From: Dipylidium caninum
Lineage: Eukaryota > Platyhelminthes > Cestoda > Cyclophyllidea > Dipylidiidae
Length of the DNA stretch: 64,000 nt
Direction of reading: 5' to 3'
Assembly: GCA_017562135.1 (NCBI GenBank)
Contig: QEYB01001013.1
Location: forward strand, 79,434-143,433
The notes under the pieces: model-generated
Told to the model about the DNA's origin: nothing
The model's input: the letters and a program-made list of their open reading frames with translations, nothing else
The model's database searches: none
Translations under genes and position numbers: made by a program
Shown here: positions 11,545 through 21,183 of the stretch, in pieces
How positions within the stretch are numbered: the stretch's first letter is position 1
Layout of the letters: the number at the start of each line of letters is the position of its first letter

Positions 11545-12024
11545 CCCGTACGTGTGATGATTGGTAACAATATTTTGCTTTTGAACAGATAATGGATAAG
11601 GTAGGTGTCTCTGTGTATCTTGGACCCCGCATACATCAGAAAATATATGAATTTTCACGATCTCTTAGGGTCACTCGTTACGACACCGTTCAATTGTGAT
11701 TTCACTCAAGCATCTGACAAATTTAAATGTAATCACCTTTCTATTCATCCTTAGTCACTTAGTCGCAGATTCAAATTCACCATTGTATTAAGTTCACTAA
11801 TCACTATTAGATTATACTTCTATCCTCTGGCCATTCCTATCCATCGATGGTATTACCTTTTTTAGGTTTCGAACTGGTCATTGATATGGAGTATTTGTTT
11901 GTTTCACCGGTACAGCAATGGTGGTTCGAGGTGAAAAAATACGATTAATCGAAAAAGATAACAGAATGATTAATGCAACATCGAGGAGTGGAATTGCGCA
12001 TAGAAACAGACGTTTTAAATAGGA
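11545..12024. other. Convergent intergenic region
   Basis: AT-rich sequence between the 3' ends of ALG8 and the first tandem-ubiquitin-like gene. No open frame, RNA gene or repeat could be supported. Confidence 0.5.
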
Positions 12025-12630
12025 TTACTGCACCCTGTAACTACCGACTTCAACTTCCGGTTCTGATTCCGTGTTTGAGTGTGGAGATAGTATACTGAAG
12101 CCGGAGGTGTTATAGCGTGGCTTTGCATCTTTGCTCTCAGAATGTTGACCATATTTCCGCTTTCTCTGAACCAACTCCACCTGTGCATTCGCCCTAACCC
12201 CTAGAGCTGCAAGTGTTAGGCCCTCATCCTGACAATCGAAGACACGGGCTTCATAAACGATCATTTGTTCATCCAAGGGTCCCTGCTGGTGATGTTTGAG
12301 AATGTTCTTTAGCTCGCTCAACGTCGCTTCCATCCGAACACGCACCTTGAGAGGCCGACTTCGGTAAGAAGTGGTTACGAAAATCTTGTACTTGCATGAA
12401 TATCTCAATGGCACATCCAAAGTGATCCTCACGTCAGAAGGAAAATTATACTTTCCAAGAGGATGCGAATTTTCAAGAACGACTCCGTTGTATGTCAGAG
12501 TTTGATCTTCCGGTGGAATGCCAATGGCCTTAGCAATATAGGCTTTCAGATCGTACACCGAGAGATTTTCCCGCATCCTTACTTGGAGGAGAATTTTGCG
12601 CCGAAATATCACTGATACGCGGAGAAACAT
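12025..12630 (-). CDS. Tandem ubiquitin-like-domain protein A (intronless)
   Basis: Single-exon gene for 201 residues. Residues 1 to about 78 form a ubiquitin-like fold by sequence: a hydrophobic first strand (MFLRVSVIFRRKILLQVRM), the helix LKAYIAKAIGIPPEDQ, then LTYNGVVLENSHPLGKYN, which matches ubiquitin's PPDQQRLIFAGKQLEDG...DY region. A second, more diverged ubiquitin-like unit runs from KYKIFVTTS to about residue 155, and a charged tail follows. There is no C-terminal Gly-Gly, so conjugation to targets is unlikely. The linker K-Y/F-K-I-Y/F-V recurs in the two neighbouring genes, showing common descent. No known orthologue is recognised; ISG15 is the closest known layout, but only by architecture. 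Confidence 0.85.
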   Translation of the reverse strand: MFLRVSVIFRRKILLQVRMRENLSVYDLKAYIAKAIGIPPEDQTLTYNGVVLENSHPLGKYNFPSDVRITLDVPLRYSCKYKIFVTTSYRSRPLKVRVRMEATLSELKNILKHHQQGPLDEQMIVYEARVFDCQDEGLTLAALGVRANAQVELVQRKRKYGQHSESKDAKPRYNTSGFSILSPHSNTESEPEVEVGSYRVQ

Positions 12631-13639
12631 TCGGGTATCACTGGAGAAGTACGTGTGAAGACAGCGATGTACTCACAAGAAATAATCTAATAGGTGTGTC
12701 TTGTGGGTAACGGTCCACTGTGTGAGCTTCGTGACAGACTCCCCCCACCTAAACAAGCCCTCTTCTGAGGCATCTCTTCACATTGGAGGTGGAAATTGGA
12801 GAACTTTCGTTGAATAAAGTCTTACATCAAGAGCCAAGACTTCACCCGGTCCACTCCACTCACCAATTGTTCATCAACCTGAACACCCTACCCAATTCCT
12901 AGTTACCAACTGCGTCAGCATGTTCCTAGACTCCACCAGATTGGACGACACACAAAACATCTCTTACAGAGCCCACATTGTATGATGAAGAATTTGGACG
13001 GTTACATAGCAACGCAGCCCCAAAAAGCAAAGGTTCATCTTTTGAAGCCCAAGCATTCGACAACCACACTTAGGCACACTAAACTGTTTAAATGAGTCAG
13101 AGTAATTTTGGGCAGTTTGACTAAGTTACCGCATTCTCATTTGCTATTTTGCACGGCACCGCCTCCACCCATCATGACTTCCAATTGTAAATTACAACTT
13201 CGTCACTTAGTCACATGCATTGTTCAGGTCCGGCTCCAAAAAGCCACTGAAGGCAGTAGAATGGAGTCAGGGTGATGTGGCTCACTGCCCTCCATACTCC
13301 CGACTTCCATCCATACTTGACGCGTTGCCAGATGCTTCGGGACGAGTTAGCCAATGTTTCACATGAGTTCAGTAATAACGACACGGTTTTGAAATCTAAA
13401 GAGACACACTATCCAAATTTTGTCACTTTCAAGAGTAAACGAGATCATTTAAGGAATATCAAATGGCTTTTGGATTTGATTACTCTGAACTGTACCAAAG
13501 TCATCTATGTGGGGTATCAAAGAGGGCCAAACATGTGACTGTTCAAGCTCTCTTCAGGAAACGAAATGTACATTAAACGTATAAGTGGTGGAAGGTCATA
13601 GAAGTGTGAATGCTTCATCCTCTATTCTCTGACGTCCAC
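12631..13639. other. Intergenic region between two tandem-ubiquitin-like genes
   Basis: Contains the presumed promoter of the gene ending at 12025. An 88-residue open frame at 13272-13538 (+) shows no family motif and has no partner exon. No clear TATA box was found for the minus-strand gene. Confidence 0.4.
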
Positions 13640-14116
13640 CTATTCTTGCCTGAGGTACATTTTGATCTCTTCCTCCGACTTCACACCCAGATCAATCATC
13701 GCTTTTTTGTAATCCTCTTTACTAAACTGATAAGATTTGTAGGAGAGCATAATCTGACTTTTGGGGATACCCAATGCGGTTGCGAGTGATTGGTAGATCT
13801 GCTTAAGTGTTGTGCCCAAGCCAATTCGAAGTCGAATTGAATGCTTACTGAGGGACGTCTTTACATAAATTTTATATCTGAGAGCATAGCCTGGAGCGAG
13901 ATTGAGAAGTAGACCAGGATTCTTTGGCAGATGGTAGTCCTTTAGCGTCTTTTTGTCCTTCAATTCTTTCCCACCAAATGACAGGCTCTGGATCTCAGTC
14001 GGAAGTTCAGTCGCCTCGCTGATGTACTCCTTAACCGCACGAACGCAATTATCCTCCTTTATGTAAATGAATACGATAGGCCGATCTCGGTATATTATTG
14101 TGAGGTGAAGATGCAT
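13640..14116 (-). CDS. Tandem ubiquitin-like-domain protein B (intronless)
   Basis: Single-exon gene for 158 residues from the ATG at 14116. The open frame extends upstream to 14188, but this internal Met lines up with the starts of its two paralogues. The first ubiquitin-like unit has helix VRAVKEYISEATELPTEIQ and the loop LSFGGKELKDKKTLKDYHL. The second begins at LRYKIYVKTSLSKHS and ends within the last few residues (EIKMYLRQE), so there is almost no tail and no terminal Gly-Gly. Same strand and architecture as protein A, but shorter. Function unknown; a non-conjugated ubiquitin-like adaptor is the conservative guess. Confidence 0.82.
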   Translation of the reverse strand: MHLHLTIIYRDRPIVFIYIKEDNCVRAVKEYISEATELPTEIQSLSFGGKELKDKKTLKDYHLPKNPGLLLNLAPGYALRYKIYVKTSLSKHSIRLRIGLGTTLKQIYQSLATALGIPKSQIMLSYKSYQFSKEDYKKAMIDLGVKSEEEIKMYLRQE

Positions 14117-14188
14117 ACTCAATCTAGAAGAGAAATATTTAATTTTCATATAGTAAAAGGGAATTTCGTAGTTTGCGAGCTTTCCCAT

Positions 14189-15423
14189 ACCTCCCGACGC
14201 TTCTCAAAGAGCCAATGAAACTGGACGGAAAGCACTTCCTAGCTCATGCAGCAGTTCTCTAAAAAATCACCTTGCTCTTTCCTCAACAAAGACAACAAAC
14301 TTATCATAAACTCGGCTACTATACTGGAGGGTTAGTACCGATGGCAGAGGAGAGGACAAGTAAATGACTGGTGGGTCTCAAAATTTTTTAATACACGTGA
14401 GTATAAAACATCTATACATTTTAATGCAGTATTACACATTATTAGTAAAAAGAACTGTTATCTATGCAGCAGTGGTGGGCTTACTCCAAAGGAAAAACGC
14501 ACGCCTGATAGAAGTCCTGTGAATTTATTACGACTTCGCAAGCATGTGGAGAGGCGATATATATATCAAACCGTGTGTATTCATTGGTGTGAGGGAAGGC
14601 GGTGAGTAGAAAAGCTTACACACCAAGAGGGATACATTTGGCCTCACTTATGAGACTCGTACGATGGGTAGTTAGTTTGATTCGTTGAATTCGTAATGCA
14701 CGAGAAGAATTGAAGCCTTGGCTGATTCATCTCAAGGCACAAAGGGAGATAAATTTATTTGGTTTATGGAGTTAATAGAATCAGAATCATTCAGATGAAG
14801 GAAAAATTACGAGTAATAGAACATTATCTATCATTCTTCCACTGCCTGGTGTCATGCCTTTCATATTGTTGATACGGTCTTTTGGTGTGAACAATGTGGA
14901 TCCCTTGAAATGAAGTTTGCTACTAATCCACTCTGAGCTTCTTTTCTTACACCTAAATTAACTTGTGCACCAAAAACGACCTTCTATTAAACTATGGTGT
15001 CATGACAACTTGTGATGCTAATTAATCATGCCAAACAGCTTCATATGGGTTAAAAATTATTTTTGTACACTTAATCGTCACTTCTGTTCCGTAACACGCC
15101 CTTTAGGATGAAGGCACATGAAACCACGTGCCCATTTCAAGACCTTATTGGGACAAGCCAGCGGGAGCTATGACTGTTCATAGCGCTTGAAATAGCCGAT
15201 ACACATGGCAGCCTTAATGTGAAGTCGATCACTCAATGAATTATAACCACTTAGCCGCAACGGCATTAATGCCTTTTATATTACGCGCCTTAGCTAAGAG
15301 TGTGCTACATCCACGTCATCGTACCCGAGCGCGCACACTCCCTCTTATATAAGATATTACTAGTTTGACTCGACCCAGTTTTTCTCATCTCCCTCCACCT
15401 CGTGGTGTCGCCTAACTTCCGCA
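14189..15423. other. Promoter-side intergenic region of divergent ubiquitin-like genes B and C
   Basis: Shared upstream region of two divergently transcribed members of the family. A TATA box serves the right-hand gene. No other gene is visible. Confidence 0.45.
15346..15353 (+). promoter_or_regulatory. TATA box of tandem-ubiquitin-like gene C
   Basis: TATATAAG lies 71 bases before the ATG at 15424, a spacing that leaves room for a short 5' leader. Confidence 0.55.
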
Positions 15424-16275
15424 ATGAAGATCACTGTCTTGTACAAGAGCAAGAAGCTGTTTAATATTTCAATGCAAAATGACATGAGTGTGAAACGCTT
15501 GAGGGAGATTATTGAGGAGACACACCACATTCCTCCTGAGAAGCAGACACTGACTTACAACGGACGCATTCTGGAAAATGGGAAACTGTTGATGCAAGAC
15601 TATGGTATTAGGGATCGTTCGGAAGTAACACTCTCTCTACCACTGGACTACCAACCCAAATTCAAGATCTACGTCAAGGTGCCCGGGGGACACATTATTA
15701 AGTGTCGAGTACACAAAAGCGATCTCGTTTCCAAGTTAAAATCGTCTATAGAGAACTCAGCAAAGATCCCGGTGGCTATGCAGGCACTCAGCTATGGTTC
15801 CTGGTTGATGGAAGATAACGTTCAATTAGGAGAGTACAATCTTCAACATGGTTCAATGGTGCGCGTGCTGCGGAAACCCTCTCCTATCCAAATCTCCGAG
15901 GTTGGAAATCAAGTGTCAGAAAATCAGTTCTCAGCAAAAGAAGAGGCCGATTCGCGTGAGGACAGTGGAGTCGGGGACTTAGCACCGAAGCCATCACCGA
16001 TAAGGCGCCTGACAGCTACTAAAATCCCCGAGTCTATGAAGAGCGAGAAGCTTGATGAGCCAGATGCTGAGGTTGAGAAGATCGAGCCGACGATAAAGCC
16101 CGTCTCTCCGCTTTCGCCTTCACCACCACCTCTACCGTCACCGCCACTACCGAATTTAAGCACAGGCGAAAGTCTCCGGCTCAACCTCCCCGAAACAGAG
16201 GCCTATCGAAACTTCCGACAGGCCCTAGGTGATAAAATGTCGGCGAAAAAGGAAGATGGGCCCGTAAATGCTTGA
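15424..16275 (+). CDS. Tandem ubiquitin-like-domain protein C with proline-rich tail (intronless)
   Basis: Single-exon gene for 283 residues. The first ubiquitin-like unit (about 1-77) is the best preserved of the cluster: MKITVLYKSKKLFNISM, VKRLREIIEETHHIPPEKQ, LTYNGRILENG and QDYGIRDRSEVTLSL follow ubiquitin strand by strand. The second unit (about 78-155) begins KFKIYVKVPGG and contains ALSYGSWLMEDN. The remaining 130 residues are charged and low-complexity, with a Pro/Ser run near 225-243 that could bind SH3 or WW domains. There is no Gly-Gly terminus. The lack of introns is unusual beside intron-rich neighbours and fits an old retrocopy that expanded locally. Confidence 0.86.
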   Translation: MKITVLYKSKKLFNISMQNDMSVKRLREIIEETHHIPPEKQTLTYNGRILENGKLLMQDYGIRDRSEVTLSLPLDYQPKFKIYVKVPGGHIIKCRVHKSDLVSKLKSSIENSAKIPVAMQALSYGSWLMEDNVQLGEYNLQHGSMVRVLRKPSPIQISEVGNQVSENQFSAKEEADSREDSGVGDLAPKPSPIRRLTATKIPESMKSEKLDEPDAEVEKIEPTIKPVSPLSPSPPPLPSPPLPNLSTGESLRLNLPETEAYRNFRQALGDKMSAKKEDGPVNA

Positions 16276-17469
16276 GATGAAGTGGTGTTTCTACACAGGA
16301 TATGTACAAGTAACGGCAAATCTCCCCAAGGCCCCCCGGACCTATTATAGTTGTAAAGCAGTAGTAACGTCCATCTAATCTGCTTCATGATTTTAAGGGC
16401 AGGCAAATGATTTTGGTGTCTATTTACAATCAAACTTGTAAGCCGACCGACTCATTGTTAATCTGTCGAAATCCATACGCAATAACGGTTTTAAAGTCTT
16501 GTCACAACACTTCCACTTTCACCACAAAAATAATAAATACAACAGGAACAGGAAAATGCATTCCGTCTCTGGCTTGGTTGAAATGAATATATTCCCGGCC
16601 CAAATAGATGTTTTAGCCTTGGTATTAAAAGAGCAAGTCAGTAACAATACAGTATGCTCGAAGCGTCGGATGAAAGGCAAAACATCAGAAGGTTAACCAA
16701 AATTGTAATTAGTTATTAATATTTAAGGTTTTGAAGAGCAGCATAAGAAGTTGATGAAGGTATGGAACTGTAAGATAATCATACACAATTGTAGAGATGG
16801 AAAATAATTTCGCTCGTCTTCTTATTGATCGATCTGGGAGTAAGAGAATAGGATTTTAGTAATGAAATTTATAAGTATGTAAATCTAGTAGGATAGTGCT
16901 TTTGTCATACATTTAAGAGGCCATTCCGTTGGCACTAGTGATAGTGAGAAGTGATTTATTAACGCCTATTAATGAATTTTCGGAGGTAATAGTAAGGTTC
17001 TACTCTAATAGTTAGGCACGGCGTGCCGGAATCAGAGCCCGCGCAAAGCATAAAACAGGAGTCAGATGCAAGCAAATACCAATAATAAGTTAATTACGCG
17101 ATAAACCCGAGGTAAACAATTCATTACAGACAATTAGTTTCTAGAGCTAAGGAAAGTAACACCGTACTGACTCAACCCGTTATATTATAATGTCACTATC
17201 TGATTTAGATCACACTAAACTAGAAAATAAAGCATCAGAGGTTTCGAATACCTGAGACCTATTGATTGACTACGTTGCATCAGCATCAACTTTTTTTGAT
17301 CTTCTGATACAAGTCCATCATACGCGTCAAATAAGCTAAAATCGTACGAAAACACATTTACTGTCATATGGTGCAGACAGGGCAATGGTTACCAAATAAT
17401 CAATTATTCAAGGTATTAAATCCCAGCCCTTCTTTCGCACTCCTAATTGAGGGCTGTGTTCATTGTGCT
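16276..17469. other. Intergenic region, no gene seen
   Basis: AT-rich sequence between ubiquitin-like gene C and the 3' end of MUS81. Only short, uninformative open frames; no RNA gene or repeat could be supported. Confidence 0.45.
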
Positions 17470-19597
17470 CTAAGATTTAGATAAAGCGTGCCAGAACACA
17501 CGCCGTAGGTGCATGACAGGCGATAAGGTGCTCAAGTCATTGAGATACAACCCAGAGCGATTACAGCCTAACTTGATTCGATCAATAAGAATTAGCGCAC
17601 CTTTTAGGGGTGGGATAAACGGTGACAATATCTTCCGCCTTAGAGCCCGTAACTGAGTGGATTTGCAGGAGGTGGCGGCCAAATTGATCACGTAGTGAGA
17701 GTGCAGGTGACTTTTTGCCGATACTAGAGTATTCATGCCAAGGAATACCCCACAAATGTTCAGCGTTGCGAAGATCTCGAGGCCTTAGCCCTTTGGAGTA
17801 TATTGCACAGTCAAACTAAATTATAGATAGTATACGCCCTAGTGACTTGAGTATTAAAAATTTGTGCTGGAATGTAACTCATTTCGCAATTATTCAAGTT
17901 ATTTAACGGGATCAAAGAATCAAATAGTGGTAAGAAAGTAACAGTGGTACCTCCGACTTAGTGATAAGGCGACGTGTCATTGAGGCGAGGTATATTGCAC
18001 ACTGTTCGCTACTCGTACACGTGATGAATTCATATTCGTCTATAAGCTTGAATGTGGAAAATTAATAATGAATAAAGAGGACGAAAACAATTCTTGACTT
18101 AATAGCAATACCTGAGCGTTCACCATCGCCTGCAGAAGCGTTTCATATGATATACGAAGGTTGTACATGGTTCTGTACTCTTCAAATAGGTAGAGTTTCC
18201 GAAAACCTAGTTTCTGCATCCTTCCCTAAAAAAATATGCAAAATAGTGTACTCAGTAAGTATAATACAGTAGCTACTTAAAGTTTGTAAGTCACATTACC
18301 TTCTGTTCCATAAACCGACCGTCAACAATACTTGAGGCGAGATCATCAGCCCGCTTCCGTTCAATAATGAGACCCAAAACAAATTCCTCTTCTTTGGAGC
18401 CTAAATTCTCAAAAACAAGGCACAATAACAATGAAAACCGAAGAAAAACGAAAAAGAGTAGGAGACCCGATTAAAAAAGAGAAGGAAAAGATTTAATTAA
18501 GATTACGTCGAAGAGCGTTAGTAAGAGTGCGCATCATTCCCATGTCGATAAAGAGTACAAAAATTATAAAGTGGACTGGAAAAATGGATTTACAACCAAC
18601 CCAAAGTTTTTCGTGCAATCCAAATAAAGTCACCAACGGGAAGGCTCCTGGGTTCCCATTTTACTCCATTCATAGACATAACTTCCCTTAACTTGGCCAT
18701 CCTGAAGTTCAAAGCACATTAAAAATTTGGTGGATACAAGGGGCACGAGAAAAATAAGGCCAAAAAATATACCCAAATGTTTCGCGAATATCTATCAGCA
18801 AAATGACTTCATAAGAACCGCCGACAAGGAAATCAGAATGTGGGACATCTGGTTCATTCACGCAGGAATCAGGTAAGTTCTTAATAGGACACCTTGAAGA
18901 AGGAACGCGTTGCGATGGTGTAGAAGGTTGCTCGAAGGACGACTCCAGCGGTTTGAGAAAAGATGAGGGGGCAGGAGGGTGTCCTAAATACCGGCTTCCA
19001 GATACAAAAATCTAACCTACCAGAAGCCTAGCAGGTGTAAGGAAAAGTAGGCATCCTAAAGTTTGGGTACAAATGCAACTAATCAGGGTAAGATTACCCA
19101 ATTGACAAAATATGAGAAATCGTATGAAAAATAATCACATTTTTGGTTCAAATATAAACATGCGCTACCGGATTGATTAGCATTACACGATGTAAATTGC
19201 ACTTATAATATACTCCAAAATATTATGGTTACCTTAAGCGAATATTCCTTAAGGAGATCGGTGGGAGATAAAGAATTTCCAAGATCAAGAGCATTTGACA
19301 AGGAAAGAGAGTGGAGTTCGGCGAATTCCTGTAGCTTCTCATCCAAGACGTTACATATGCCCACGCCAAAACCGTTAAGAATTCGGCATTCCTGACCCGA
19401 TGAAAGTTTCAGAGGATATTTCCTCAGAGAAACAAGGGCCTACATCATACAAGATAACAGAGCATGGAAGGAACCTTTGCATAAACATTGCTCATCCTCC
19501 GACCACAGTATTTAAATTCCTTCGAGAGATTTATTAACCAGAACTCAAAAAATCGATTCGGATGCTCATAGATTCTTTTCGCCCGAATCTTCCCCAT
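17470..19597 (-). CDS. MUS81: Structure-specific endonuclease MUS81
   Basis: Catalytic subunit of the MUS81-EME1 nuclease that resolves replication and recombination intermediates in the nucleus. Exons seen: 19597-19475, 19439-19233, 18983-18773, 18701-18601, 18400-18300, 18225-18112, 18046-17951 and 17815-17470. The N-terminal helix-hairpin-helix matches (YPLKLSSGQECRILNGFGVG). The XPF-type nuclease core is complete: VILLIDIRE, the GD of LPVGDFIWIAR, and IIERKRADDLASSIVDGR, which holds the ERKxxxD signature. The C-terminal helix-hairpin-helix includes LLQIHSVTGSKAEDIV. Two irregularities remain. The phase between 19233 and 18983 does not close, so a small exon is probably missed. The frame also shifts by one base near 17600, beside an A run, before LILIDRIKLG. 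Start MGKIRAKR is the last ATG after an in-frame stop. Confidence 0.9.
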
Positions 19598-21183
19598 CAG
19601 CAGCCGGTTAAACGCATAAGCGTCAAAATCGTAGTAAGCGCATTCTACACTTCGAATCTACATGAAGTGAGAGAAACAAATCAATCTATGAAATGCACAT
19701 TCAGAAGGGTGTTGAAGAACTACATCCGCTCTAATGTGTTTTTCTCCTTATACCTTTATATTCTAAGTAATAAATGCTAAAAATAGCGTGGTGTTTAAAA
19801 TTTTTCAAATTAAAATCGCATGTCTACATAGAACGGAAGCTTAGGATTTCTTGAGATCGCGGCCGCTAGAATTTACAGCGACAATGCTGATTGGCACCAA
19901 AAGTAGGTGGTCGCAAGAACAGAGATTCAATATTTTATAAATTTTACCTGTGTATATTTCTGAACGCCCCCGATGAGGAAAATCCTCCTCTATCTGTCCG
20001 ATGAAAATACTCTAATGTTAATTGCAAAAAGCAAAAAATGCACTTCTTTACGGTAATTTAAAAAAAAATAGAATTTCCTTAAGGTAATTGCTCAGTCCTC
20101 TACCTCAAAAGCCATGTTAGCCTTCTTTTTAGGTGGAGACACTTGAAGTGTTAGCAAGTGCATAAATGTCACACATGCGTGCAGATAATAAATTATATGT
20201 CGCCAAGATGGGTCCGAAGCCTTCGTGGCTGTAATCAAGACTTTGTCAATTAAACTAGTTGTTTACTGTCACAATGGTTCTAATAATTATTTGGATTTCC
20301 GACTCAATTGCCTGTATGTTATGGCCTACGAGGTCTATCGAAAATCGGACTGTTTATGAATTTTTCCGGACCTTGAGGTTTGGCCATGGAAAATAATGAC
20401 CTGGGACCTGTATTTGAATCAGTCCCGATGTTCACAGACCTGATATGACATCTCCGACGAAAAATCTTAGTGACGCAAGTTTTATTTGAGACACTTCTAA
20501 ATCATCTTATTTGGTAACCGATAGCGATAATTAACGTTATATTTATTTTAACTCTATTGAATCTGAACCCATTTGTAATAAATATATTTACGGTTGGAAA
20601 TAAGCTCGATTACGCATTGAGATATGCGCTTCCGGTATCACACCGATTGGTGACTGAGTATTTGAACGTCAGTTATGGCTATAACCATTGACCGTTGTTT
20701 ATGTGGCTTTGTGGGGGTGTTAAAGCCTCTCAGTACATGTAAGAAAGGTGGTTAACTGTCGAGAGGACCGTCAAATACCTCGCGCAAATGATTACATATA
20801 TGTGCCTCCAAAGTCCTCAATAACCAGGGTTAACTCGCTAAGCAGTGCAACAGCTTCAGACAGAGTATAAGTATACACAATTTAATTTGCGCCATCTCAC
20901 CACAGCACCACCGTTGTACCTTCGGTTAGAGATTTTCAAAACCTACAACGGAACAACCATCTACTCCGAGGTAATGGGCCCATCCGAATTAACTACGCTC
21001 AAAATGTCTATATTTTCTGAATTTTGGAATATCACAGCATTCAAGTCTATTTTAGAGCCATTTCAAATTAAAATTTCCACCAGAGATCCTAAACTGTTGC
21101 CTTATGCTTCATACCATTATAGTAACTTAGCTAAAGTATAGAGTTCGTTTTTTCATTATCGTAGACTTGTATGTTTTGATCCA
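19598..21183. other. Divergent intergenic region between MUS81 and the astacin gene
   Basis: Upstream region of two divergent genes. A 98-residue open frame at 20845-21141 (+) lies directly before the astacin start but shows no recognisable domain. No other feature can be supported. Confidence 0.4.

Noticed and set aside
13272..13538. 88-residue plus-strand open frame inside the ubiquitin-like cluster
   Set aside because: No ubiquitin-like pattern and no shared linker; not a fourth family member.
20845..21141. 98-residue plus-strand open frame before the astacin gene
   Set aside because: Reads somewhat protein-like but has no motif, no splice sites in phase with the astacin exons and no Kozak or promoter support.
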